Shown: piece by piece, positions 44,505-52,420 of the stretch
Layout: each line of letters begins with the position of its first letter
Position numbering within the stretch: position 1 is the first letter of the stretch
Source: a bacterium
Lineage (GTDB): Bacteria; Acidobacteriota; Polarisedimenticolia; Polarisedimenticolales; Polarisedimenticolaceae
Direction of reading: 5' to 3'
NCBI GenBank assembly: GCA_024226515.1
Contig: JAAELQ010000008.1
Span: 1 to 64,000 of the forward strand
DNA length: 64,000 nucleotides
The notes under the pieces: generated by a model
The model's input: only the letters and a program-made list of their open reading frames with translations
Told to the model about the DNA's origin: nothing
The model's database searches: none
Program-made: the position numbers and the translations under genes

Positions 44505-46799
44505 TCAGCGCCGCGCCACGTCTCCCAGCGCCGCGTCGAGGCCGCGGACGAACATCTCCGCGTCACCCTCGGTCAGCACCAGCGGCGGCTTGATCTTGAT
44601 CACGTTGTTCAGCGGACCGTCCGTGGCGACCAGCATGCCGTCGGCGCGCAGTCGCTCGACCGCCTCCGTCGCCTCGCGCCCGGCGGGTTCCAGCGTTTCA
44701 CGGTCGCGGACCAGCTCGACGCCGAGAAACAGTCCGCTTCCGCGGACGTCGCCGACGATCGCGTGCCGGCTCTGCAGCTCGCGCAGCGCGACGCTCAGCC
44801 GCTCGCCGAGCCGCGCCGCGTGTCGTTGGAGCCCCTGCTCCTCGATCACGTCCAGCACGGCCATGCCGATGGCGCACGAGACCGGGTTGCCGCCGAACGT
44901 GCTGAAGAACTCCATCCCGTTGTCGAACGACGCCGCGATCTCCTGCGTCGTGATCACGGCCGCCATCGGGTGACCGTTGCCGATCGGCTTGCCGAGCACG
45001 ACGATGTCCGGCACGACGTCCTGTAGCTCGAAGCCCCAGAACGCATGGCCCACGCGGCCGAAGCCGACATGCACCTCGTCCGCGATGCACACGCCACCCG
45101 CCCGCCGCACGTGCTCGAACGCACGCTCGAAATAGCCGTCCGGAGGAACGATCTGACCGCCGCAACCCATCAGCGACTCCGCGATGAACGCGGCCGGAGG
45201 ACGCGAGGAGGTCTCGATCGCGCGCCCGACCTCGTCGCCGTACGCCTGACCCGCGTCGCGCCCCTGTCCCCGGTGCGGCCCGCGGTACCCGTCGGGAACG
45301 GGGACGACGTGGACGTGCGGCGCCGGCGTGCCGGCGCCGCCGGGGCCGAGGAACTTGTACGGACTCAGTTCGATCAGCGCGTTCGTGTGGCCGTGGTAGG
45401 CGCCGTCGAGCACCAGCATGTCGTGCCGCCCGGTATGTGCGCGGGCCAGGCGCACGGCCAGCTCGTTGGCCTCGCTTCCCGAGCAGACGAACCAGCAGAC
45501 GCGCAGCGGGTCCGGCAGCGTCGCGCACAGGCGCTCGGCGTAGTCGACGAGGCGGCGATGCAGGTAGCGCGTGTTCGTATTGAGCCGAGCCATCTGCTTC
45601 GCCCCCGCCTCGACGACGCGCGGGTGGCAGTGCCCGACGTGGCACACGTTGTTGATCAGATCGAGATACGGACGTCCCTCCTCGTCGTAGAGGTACTGGC
45701 CCGCCCCGCGAACGATCTGCAGCGGCGCGCGGTAGGCCACGCTCAGCGACGGTCCGATGCGTCGCGCGCGGTGCTCGAGCAGCTCGCCCGTCGCCGGAGG
45801 CGCCCGGGGCGGGTCGCGCGGAATCTCGCCGCAGAGCAGCTCGCGCGCCGCGCGCGGAGACTGGCCCGCGAGCTCCGTCAGCAAGCGCCATGCGGGCTCC
45901 TCGGTGACGAACCAGTTGGGGTTCTCCGACCTGTCGCCGGGACGCTGCGCTGCGATCGACACGCTCAGCGCGAGCCTGCCGCAGACCAGCGGGAACAGGA
46001 CGTCGAGCTCGACCTCGTCGAGCGGCCGGACCGCGTGATGACCGCGCACGATCTGCGCCGCCGCGGCCAGCGGCTGCGGCAGAGCGAGCATGGCGTAGGC
46101 CAGCGCGATGGCCAGCTCGCAGACGGTCGGGTTGATCAGGCTGTCGCCGAAATCCAGGATGCCGGTGACCCGGTCGCCCTCCACGAGGACGTTCTCGTCG
46201 TTGACGTCGCCGTGGATGACCGAGCGCCGGAGCTCCGACAAACGGGGCAGCGCGCAAGCGGAATACAGCTGAAACGCCGCATCGAGCACGCGGCGGCGGT
46301 CGGCGTCGTCGATCCGGTCGACCGCGGGCCGCTGCGTGCAGGCGCGCGCCAGGTCCCAGGCGTGCGTCCGGTCCGTCGCGGGGTGTGAGACGGACTCGAG
46401 CGCACCGATCATGCGCGCGACGGCGCCACCGAGATCGCGCAGGCGTGCCGTCGAGGGTGCTCCGGCCTCGCTCCACGGCGTGCCCGTCACGAAGCGCATC
46501 AGGCGTGCGGGTCGCTGCGTCCCGTCGCCGGACGCGTAGAGCACCCCGAACGACCCGTCGTCGGCCGGAAGCAGCTCCGGCGCCGCGAGCCCGATGTCGG
46601 CGGACGCGATTCGCACGGCCAGCACACGTTCCAGGTCGACGTCCGCGGGGTTGGCGTCGGGCAGGCCGATCTTCAGCACGAAGCGCCGCCCGTCCGTCGC
46701 GGTCACGAGGTAGTTCTCGTTCTCGCCCGGCAGTCGTCGAAGCTCGCCCTCGAGCCCGTAGCGCCGACCGAGGATCCGTTTTGCGCCGTTCTGCGCCAC
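44505..46799 (-). CDS. Fused APH-type kinase and class III aminotransferase-fold enzyme
   Basis: 764 residues. Residues about 1-310 are an aminoglycoside-phosphotransferase-fold kinase: FVLKIGL, the catalytic loop VIHGDVNDENVLV (near 195) and ITGILDFGDSLINP in pattern. Residues about 340-764 are a PLP enzyme of the class III fold: LINNVCHVGHCHPRV, CSGSEANELAVRLARAHTG in pattern, IADEVHVGFGR, and the PLP Lys (near 601) in VVLGKPIGNGHP. In animals hydroxylysine kinase and 5-phosphohydroxylysine or phosphoethanolamine phospho-lyase are separate proteins with these two folds. Here both steps sit in one chain. The substrate is inferred only by analogy. GTG46799 follows GGAGGAG. Confidence 0.85.
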   Translation of the reverse strand: MAQNGAKRILGRRYGLEGELRRLPGENENYLVTATDGRRFVLKIGLPDANPADVDLERVLAVRIASADIGLAAPELLPADDGSFGVLYASGDGTQRPARLMRFVTGTPWSEAGAPSTARLRDLGGAVARMIGALESVSHPATDRTHAWDLARACTQRPAVDRIDDADRRRVLDAAFQLYSACALPRLSELRRSVIHGDVNDENVLVEGDRVTGILDFGDSLINPTVCELAIALAYAMLALPQPLAAAAQIVRGHHAVRPLDEVELDVLFPLVCGRLALSVSIAAQRPGDRSENPNWFVTEEPAWRLLTELAGQSPRAARELLCGEIPRDPPRAPPATGELLEHRARRIGPSLSVAYRAPLQIVRGAGQYLYDEEGRPYLDLINNVCHVGHCHPRVVEAGAKQMARLNTNTRYLHRRLVDYAERLCATLPDPLRVCWFVCSGSEANELAVRLARAHTGRHDMLVLDGAYHGHTNALIELSPYKFLGPGGAGTPAPHVHVVPVPDGYRGPHRGQGRDAGQAYGDEVGRAIETSSRPPAAFIAESLMGCGGQIVPPDGYFERAFEHVRRAGGVCIADEVHVGFGRVGHAFWGFELQDVVPDIVVLGKPIGNGHPMAAVITTQEIAASFDNGMEFFSTFGGNPVSCAIGMAVLDVIEEQGLQRHAARLGERLSVALRELQSRHAIVGDVRGSGLFLGVELVRDRETLEPAGREATEAVERLRADGMLVATDGPLNNVIKIKPPLVLTEGDAEMFVRGLDAALGDVARR

Positions 46800-46870
46800 C
46801 CGCGTCTCCTCCCCGGCCCCAGGTTCTCACTGCCCGGGTCGGGGGTCAAACGCAGGGCCCGCCACGCCGT

Positions 46871-46888
46871 TGTTAAACGTCTGTTAAC
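46871..46888 (+). promoter_or_regulatory. Direct repeat resembling a Pho box
   Basis: TGTTAAA, four bases, TGTTAAC: two 7-bp direct repeats with an 11-bp period. This is the geometry of PhoB and PhoP sites, and TGTTAA is the reverse complement of the Bacillus PhoP half-site TTAACA. It lies 117 bases upstream of the pstS start. No phoBR pair is in the window. Confidence 0.6.
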
Positions 46889-46922
46889 TACTCGCCGAGG
46901 ACCGAATTGGACGCGAGTTCGG

Positions 46923-46931
46923 TGCTAGCCT
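46923..46931 (+). promoter_or_regulatory. Putative extended -10 of the pst operon
   Basis: TG-C-TAGCCT, 74 bases before ATG47005 and 35 bases downstream of the Pho-box-like repeat. TTGGAC at 46907 is too close to be its -35. Confidence 0.35.
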
Positions 46932-47004
46932 GCAATTGCCGCACTTGTCGTGCGACGTCAGAGGAAAAGACCCTATCGAACTGAATTCGACGGAGCGCAA
47001 AGCG

Positions 47005-47880
47005 ATGAAGAAGGCAGCGGTTCTCGTTTTCTTGGTAGTGCTGGTCGCCTGTGGCGGCGGTCAGGGCAGCGGTTCGCGCACGGTGATCCAGAACAAGGGA
47101 TCCGACACGCTGGTCAACGTGGCCCAGGCCTGGGCCGAGAACTACAAGGACATCAACGCCAACGTTGCGGTGGCGGTGACGGGGGGCGGCTCCGGAACCG
47201 GCATCTCGGCCATGATCAACGGCACCGTGGACCTGGCCAACGCCAGCCGCAAGATGAAGCAGAAAGAGATCGAGATGGCCCGCGAGAACGGGATCGAGCC
47301 GATCGAGCACATCGTCGGCTTCGACGCCCTTGCGGTCTTCCTGCACAAGGACAACCCGATCGACACGTTCACGATCGACCAGCTCGCCGGGATCTACGGC
47401 GAGGGCGGCGGCACCGAGAGCTGGAAGCAGCTCGATGTGTCGGTGCCCGGTTGCGGCAGCGACGAGCTCGTCGTCGTCAGCCGGCAGAACAACTCCGGAA
47501 CCTACGTCTACTTCAAGGATGCGGTGCTCGGCAAGAAACGCGACTACCGTCTCGGCACGCGCGACATGCACGGGTCGAAGGACGTCGTCGACCTCGTGCA
47601 CAACACGCCGTGCGCCATCGGATACAGCGGCCTGGCCTACGCGACGGATACGGTCAAGATGCCGTGTGTCATTCCGAAGGACGGCGGAGATTGCGTCGCG
47701 CCCTCGTCGCAGACCGCGATCGACGGCACGTATCCGCTGGCCCGCCCGTTGATGATGTACACCGCCGGCCAGCCCGAGGGCGTGGTCAAGGAGTACCTCG
47801 ACTGGATTCTCAGCGACGAGGGGCAGTGCATCATTCAGGACAAGGGTTACGCCCCCGTCCGTCCCGTGACCTGCGGCTAG
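47005..47880 (+). CDS. pstS: Phosphate-binding lipoprotein PstS
   Basis: 291 residues, lipoprotein (VFLVVLVAC lipobox; Cys anchored). Binds inorganic phosphate for the PstCA channel. Features of the phosphate-binding fold are GSDTLVN, GGGSGTGISAMINGTVDLANASRKMK (in pattern), DALAVFLHKDNP, RQNNSGTYVYFKD and IGYSGLAY. Start ATG47005 lies after GGAG. It is the first gene of the pst operon, 22 bases before phoU, behind the Pho-box-like repeat. Confidence 0.95.
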   Translation: MKKAAVLVFLVVLVACGGGQGSGSRTVIQNKGSDTLVNVAQAWAENYKDINANVAVAVTGGGSGTGISAMINGTVDLANASRKMKQKEIEMARENGIEPIEHIVGFDALAVFLHKDNPIDTFTIDQLAGIYGEGGGTESWKQLDVSVPGCGSDELVVVSRQNNSGTYVYFKDAVLGKKRDYRLGTRDMHGSKDVVDLVHNTPCAIGYSGLAYATDTVKMPCVIPKDGGDCVAPSSQTAIDGTYPLARPLMMYTAGQPEGVVKEYLDWILSDEGQCIIQDKGYAPVRPVTCG

Positions 47881-47902
47881 GCCGTCTGAAGGGGAGCGAT
47901 CG

Positions 47903-48994
47903 ATGTCGCACTACGAAGAGCGGCTGGCACAGGATCTTGCCGCCATCCGCAAGAACGTCGCGAGTCTCGGGCGCACGGTCGAACGCGCGCTGAGCGATGC
48001 GGTTCGCGCGGCGCTGACGCTGGATCGCGACCTGGCGTACTCGACGGTGCTGGCCGATCTGCCGGTGAACCGCAAGGTTCGCGAGTGCGATCAGCAGTGC
48101 CACGCCTTCGTCGCGCGTCATCTGCCCAGCGCGGGACACCTGCGATTCGTCTCGTCGGTCCTGCGGCTCAACATCGCGCTGGAGCGCATCGGCGACTACG
48201 CCGTCGCGATCTCGCGCGAGGCGGTCCAGCTCTCCGCTCCACCGCCCGAGACCGTGGCTCGCGACATCCAGCTGCTGGCCGAGCAGAACACGCGCACGTT
48301 GAATCAGGCGATGCAGGCGTTCAACGACGGCAACGCCGAGATGGCACGCGGGGTCGTCGGCCTCTCGAAGCAACTCGCGGCGACGTTCGACCGCGTCTTC
48401 AGCGACCTGATCAGCGCGGGCGAGAAGGGCAAGCGTCCGCAACGCGACCTGTTCGCCCTGCTCGTGATGTTCAACCGGCTGGGCCGGGTGGGCGATCAGG
48501 CGAAGAACATCTGCGAAGAGACGCTGTTCACCGTGACGGGCGAGACGAAGCAGCCGAAGGTCTACAGGATCCTGTTCGTCGACTCGCGCAACGACTGCGC
48601 CAGTCAGATCGCGGCGGCCTACGCGAGCAAGGCCTTTCCCGAGGGCGGGCGCTATTCCAGCGCGGGTTGGAATGCGTCCGACGGGCTCGCGCCGGCAGCG
48701 CGCAGCTTTCTCGACGAACGTGGCTACGACTCCGCGGCTCACAGCCCGACGCAGATCACCACGGTTCACGAAGAACTGGCGGAGTTTCACGTGATCGTCA
48801 GCCTCGAACCCGACGCGAAGCAGCACCTGGCAGAGCTTCCGTTTCACACGGTGCTGCTCGAGTGGCATCTCGAGGGGGTCGACCCGGGGGCGTGTTGCGC
48901 CGACCAGGAAGCGCTCGACAGCTTGCTGAAGCAGGTCGGCATGAGGGTGACGCAGTTGATGGAAACTCTCCGCGGTGAGGGGACGGGCTCGTAG
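47903..48994 (+). CDS. phoU: PhoU fused to a catalytically dead LMW phosphatase-like domain
   Basis: 363 residues. Residues about 1-215 form the two three-helix PhoU repeats (ALERIGDYAVAISREAVQL; FNRLGRVGDQAKNICEETLF), which normally link PstB to a sensor kinase and restrain uptake. Residues about 220-363 have the fold pattern of low-molecular-weight tyrosine phosphatases/arsenate reductases: YRILFVDSRNDCASQIAAAY, SAGWNASDG, FLDERGYDS and the late DPG. The P-loop C-x5-R is broken: Asp227 replaces the Cys and Ala233 the Arg. The domain may bind phosphate or a partner without catalysis. ATG47903 follows AAGGGGAG. Confidence 0.9.
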   Translation: MSHYEERLAQDLAAIRKNVASLGRTVERALSDAVRAALTLDRDLAYSTVLADLPVNRKVRECDQQCHAFVARHLPSAGHLRFVSSVLRLNIALERIGDYAVAISREAVQLSAPPPETVARDIQLLAEQNTRTLNQAMQAFNDGNAEMARGVVGLSKQLAATFDRVFSDLISAGEKGKRPQRDLFALLVMFNRLGRVGDQAKNICEETLFTVTGETKQPKVYRILFVDSRNDCASQIAAAYASKAFPEGGRYSSAGWNASDGLAPAARSFLDERGYDSAAHSPTQITTVHEELAEFHVIVSLEPDAKQHLAELPFHTVLLEWHLEGVDPGACCADQEALDSLLKQVGMRVTQLMETLRGEGTGS

Positions 48995-48996
48995 CG

Positions 48997-49905
48997 GTGC
49001 AGGGCTCACCCGATCTCGATCGGCGGGACCTCGCCTGGTACGTCGACAAGTTCGTTCAGGTGCTCGTCTTCGTCGGCGGCATCTCGGCCATCGTCTTCAT
49101 CGTCGGCATCTTCGTCTTCATCACGCGCGAGGGGATCGGCTTCGTCTTCGGGTCGCTCAATCCGCTGGAGTTCTTCACCTCTCCTCGCTGGCGGCCGACC
49201 TCCGAACACAACCCGACGTACGGCGCGCTGGCGTTGATCGCCGGTACGGCGTCGGTCACCGGGCTGGCGATGGTCATCTCGGTGCCCTTCGCGCTGGGCG
49301 TTGCGATCTACATCGGCGAGTTTGCTACGGGCAAGACACGCGAAGCGTTGAAGGTGCTCGTCGAGCTGCTCGCCGCGATCCCGTCGGTCGTCTGGGGCTT
49401 CATCGGCCTCAGCATCATGAATCCGTTGATCATCAAGCTGTTCAACGTCCCCGTCGGCCTCAACGTGCTGAACTCCGGGCTGATCCTGGGGCTGATGGCC
49501 GCGCCGATCATGACCACGATCGCCGAGGACGCGCTGAAGGCGGTGCCGGACGGCTACCGCGAGGCGGCGGAAGCGATGGGGGCGACGCGCTGGCAGGTGA
49601 TCTTCAAGGTCGTGCTGCCCGCGGCGAAGAACGGACTCGTTGCCGCGGTGCTGCTCGGCGTGGGACGCGGGTTCGGAGAGACGATGGCGGTGCTGATGGC
49701 CAGCGGCCACTCGATCAACCTACCGACCAGCGTGTTCGACTCCGTACGCGCGCTGACCGCGACGATCGCGGCCGAGCTCGGCGAGACCGCGGTCGGCTCC
49801 GACCACTACCAAGCGTTGTTCACACTGGGCATCCTGTTGTTCGTCGTGACGTTCTTGATCAACCTCACTGCCGACCTCGTCGTTCGCGGTCGGGGCAGGA
49901 GCTGA
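48997..49905 (+). CDS. pstC: Phosphate ABC transporter permease PstC
   Basis: 302 residues. Six-helix MetI-like permease: LVFVGGISAIVFIVGIFVFI, LVFVISVPFALGVAIYIGEF-type helices, and the EAA-loop region EAAEAMGATRWQVIFKVVLPAAKNGL that contacts the ATPase. It is 302 residues, near the usual PstC size (about 300-320). GTG48997 begins 3 bases after the phoU stop. Forms the channel with PstA, and the EAA loop docks on the two PstB proteins. Confidence 0.95.
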   Translation: MQGSPDLDRRDLAWYVDKFVQVLVFVGGISAIVFIVGIFVFITREGIGFVFGSLNPLEFFTSPRWRPTSEHNPTYGALALIAGTASVTGLAMVISVPFALGVAIYIGEFATGKTREALKVLVELLAAIPSVVWGFIGLSIMNPLIIKLFNVPVGLNVLNSGLILGLMAAPIMTTIAEDALKAVPDGYREAAEAMGATRWQVIFKVVLPAAKNGLVAAVLLGVGRGFGETMAVLMASGHSINLPTSVFDSVRALTATIAAELGETAVGSDHYQALFTLGILLFVVTFLINLTADLVVRGRGRS

Positions 49906-49908
49906 GCC

Positions 49909-50778
49909 GTGTTCCAGGCCACCGAGCTGAACGCGAAGAACGACCAGGCGCAGCGCTTGTTCCGCCTGCTGTTTCTGCTCATGACGATCGTGCTGATCAT
50001 GCCGGTCGTGCTGATCCTGGGCGTGCTGCTGTACAAGGGCGGCCCGATGCTCAGCATCGACTTCCTGTTCACCTATCCCAAGGACGGCATGACCGCGGGC
50101 GGGGTCTTCCCCGCCCTGGTGGGCACCGTCTGGCTCGTGGCGGTGGCGTTGCTGGCCTCGGTACCCGTCGGTGTCGCTGCGGCGATCTATCTCAGCGAAT
50201 ACGCGCCGGACAACTGGTTCACGCGCGCGATCAATCTGGCGATCATCAACCTGGCCGGCGTACCGTCGATCGTCCACGCGCTGTTCGGCGTGGGTGCGTT
50301 CGTGATCTTCTTCCGCTTCGGCACCAGCATCCTCGCGGCCAGCCTGACGCTGGCGGTGATGACGCTGCCCGTCGTGATCGTCGCCACACGGGAATCGCTG
50401 CAGGCCGTGCCGCAGGCGTTTCGTGAGGCCTGCTGGAACATGGGGGCGACGCGCTGGCAGACGATCCGCAAGGTCGTCCTGCCGAACTCGGTCAGCGGCA
50501 TCCTCACCGGTGTGATCCTCGAGGTCTCGCGCACGACAGGCGAGACCGCGCCGATCATGTTCACCGGCGCGGCGCTGTTTCTGCCTTTCCTGCCTCAGGG
50601 TGTGTTCGATCAGACGATGGCCATGTCGCTGCACCTGTTCGTCATCTCGACCCAGGTGCCGGGGGTACCCGAGGCGACACCGTACGCCGTCGCGCTGGTG
50701 CTGATCGCCATGGTGCTGACGATGAACGCGATCTCGATCGCGTTCCGCACGTACTTGCGCAGGAAGAAGAAGTGGTGA
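49909..50778 (+). CDS. pstA: Phosphate ABC transporter permease PstA
   Basis: 289 residues. The second MetI-like permease: LFLLMTIVLIMPVVLILGVLL, LVGTVWLVAVALLASVPVGVA, GVPSIVHALFGVGAFVIFF and the EAA loop EACWNMGATRWQTIRKVVLPNSVSGI. GTG49909, 4 bases after pstC. Its stop (TGA 50776-50778) overlaps the start of the first pstB (GTGA), so expression is tightly coupled. Confidence 0.95.
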   Translation: MFQATELNAKNDQAQRLFRLLFLLMTIVLIMPVVLILGVLLYKGGPMLSIDFLFTYPKDGMTAGGVFPALVGTVWLVAVALLASVPVGVAAAIYLSEYAPDNWFTRAINLAIINLAGVPSIVHALFGVGAFVIFFRFGTSILAASLTLAVMTLPVVIVATRESLQAVPQAFREACWNMGATRWQTIRKVVLPNSVSGILTGVILEVSRTTGETAPIMFTGAALFLPFLPQGVFDQTMAMSLHLFVISTQVPGVPEATPYAVALVLIAMVLTMNAISIAFRTYLRRKKKW

Positions 50779-51542
50779 GCGACGCGCAGCAGGCCATGCT
50801 CGAGGTCCGCGACCTGTCGATCCGCTACGGTGACAAGGTTGCGCTGGAGGGCGTGAGCCTGAACGTCCTCCCGAACGAGATCTTCGGCATCATCGGACCG
50901 GCCAACAGCGGCAAGACGTCGTTCCTGCGCGCGATCAACCGGATGGACGTGTTCACGCCGTCGATGAAGGTGGCCGGCGACGTCCGCTTCGCCGGGCGAG
51001 ACGTGCGCAAGTGGCGCAACGTCTACGCGCTGCGGCGCAAGATCGGTGTTGTCTTTCCGCTGCCCGTCGGCCTGCCGCTGAGCGTCTACGACAACGTTGC
51101 GCTGGCGCCGAAGCTGTCCGGAGTGCGGCGGAAGGCCGATCTCGACGTGGTGGTCGAACGTTGCCTGACGCGCGCTGCGCTGTGGGATGAGGTGAAGGAC
51201 CGCCTCAACTCGCTGGGTAGCCTGCTCTCCGGCGGCCAGCAGCAGCGCTTGACGATCGCGCGGGCGCTGTCCCAGGAGCCGGACATGCTGCTGCTCGACG
51301 AGTTTTCGATCGCGGTCGATCCCGTGACGACGATGCGCATCGAGGACGTGCTGAAGGAGCTGCGTCAGGAGATGACGGTCGTGCTGGTGACGAATCTCGT
51401 CCAGCAGGCGAGACGCCTGGCCGACCGCACGGCGTTCTTCCTGATGGGGGAGTGCGTCGAGATCGGGCGCACCGAGGACTTCTTCACCGGCACGGTGCAA
51501 GACAAACGCACGCGAGAATACGTCGAGGGACGCTTTGGCTGA
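50775..51542 (+). CDS. pstB: Degenerate PstB-type ATPase A (intact signature, lost Q-loop Gln and switch His)
   Basis: 255 residues; phosphate importer ATPase. Walker A GPANSGKT (41-48), signature LLSGGQQQRL (Leu151-Gln155) and Walker B LLLDEF (Asp175, Glu176) are present. The Q-loop is VFPLP, with Pro95 where other PstBs have VFQ, and the H-loop is LVTN, with Asn207 instead of His. Phe177 replaces the Pro of DEP. Its own nucleotide site is thus damaged, but it offers an intact LSGGQ to a partner. GTG50775 overlaps the pstA stop; GTG50772 is an alternative. The second pstB overlaps its 3' end. Confidence 0.92.
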   Translation: MSDAQQAMLEVRDLSIRYGDKVALEGVSLNVLPNEIFGIIGPANSGKTSFLRAINRMDVFTPSMKVAGDVRFAGRDVRKWRNVYALRRKIGVVFPLPVGLPLSVYDNVALAPKLSGVRRKADLDVVVERCLTRAALWDEVKDRLNSLGSLLSGGQQQRLTIARALSQEPDMLLLDEFSIAVDPVTTMRIEDVLKELRQEMTVVLVTNLVQQARRLADRTAFFLMGECVEIGRTEDFFTGTVQDKRTREYVEGRFG

Positions 51543-52314
51543 CGCGAACCCCATCGCCGTCCGCACCGAACAGCTCAGTCTGTGGTACGGCACCTTCCAG
51601 GCGTTGTTCGACGTCGATCTCGAGATCCGTCAGGGGATCATCACGTCGTTGATCGGCCCGTCGGGCTGTGGCAAGACGACGTTCCTGCGGACCGTGAATC
51701 GCATCAACGAGCGCTTGGGCTACGTGCGCACGACCGGCAAGGTCGAGGTCATGGGCCACGACATCCTGGCGCCCGACGTCGAGCTGGCGCAGGCGCGCAA
51801 GCAGATCGGCATGGTGTTCCAGCGACCGAACCCGCTTCCGCTGTCGATTCGCGACAACGTATTGTTCGGCTACCGACTGCACACGCCCAGGGAGGACCGG
51901 CTGAAGGGGAGCGCGGCGGACGAGATCGTCGAGTCCGCGCTGCGCCAGGTGGTGCTGTGGGACGAGGTCAAGGACCGTCTCGGCTCCAGCGCGACCGGTC
52001 TGTCGCTCGAGGAGCAGCAGAAGCTGTGCATCGCTCGCCTCCTGCCGGTGAAGCCGACGGTGTTGCTGATGGACGAGCCGTGCTCGGCCCTGGACCCGCG
52101 CGGCACCGAGGCCGTCGAGGAGTTGCTCTGGGAGCTGCGCGGCCAATACACGATCATCATCGTCACGCACAACATGGCCCAGGCACGCCGCGCAAGTGAC
52201 GAGTGCATCTTCATGCTGCTGGGCAAGGTCGTCGAGCACACGGCGACCGAGGGCATGTTCGTCGCGCCGGGCGAGAAGCAGACGGCGGACTACATCGAGG
52301 GCCGCTACGGCTGA
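51535..52314 (+). CDS. pstB: Degenerate PstB-type ATPase B (normal Walker, Q- and H-loops; lost LSGGQ)
   Basis: 259 residues; second PstB. Walker A GPSGCGKTT (41-49), Q-loop Gln96 (MVFQRPNP), Walker B LLMDEPCSALDP (Asp180, Glu181) and switch His212 (IIIVTHNM) are canonical. The signature, however, reads LSLEEQQKL (156-160) instead of LSGGQ, so it cannot complete a normal partner site. Its defects are exactly complementary to those of the upstream ATPase, implying a heterodimer with one working and one dead ATP site. TTG51535 follows GAGGGA and overlaps the upstream gene by 8 bases. Confidence 0.93.
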   Translation: MADANPIAVRTEQLSLWYGTFQALFDVDLEIRQGIITSLIGPSGCGKTTFLRTVNRINERLGYVRTTGKVEVMGHDILAPDVELAQARKQIGMVFQRPNPLPLSIRDNVLFGYRLHTPREDRLKGSAADEIVESALRQVVLWDEVKDRLGSSATGLSLEEQQKLCIARLLPVKPTVLLMDEPCSALDPRGTEAVEELLWELRGQYTIIIVTHNMAQARRASDECIFMLLGKVVEHTATEGMFVAPGEKQTADYIEGRYG

Positions 52315-52420
52315 GCGGGTGACGGGCACGAGTGGTTTCGCACGTCGTCGGTTCGAGAACGGACCGACGCCGTTCGTGTGATACGATCGCGTTCACATCT
52401 CGATCGGAACTGCGACGCCG

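Noticed and set aside
46907..46912. TTGGAC as -35 of the pstS promoter
   Set aside because: Spacing to the TG-n-TAGCCT -10 is only 13 bases, too short for a sigma-70 promoter.
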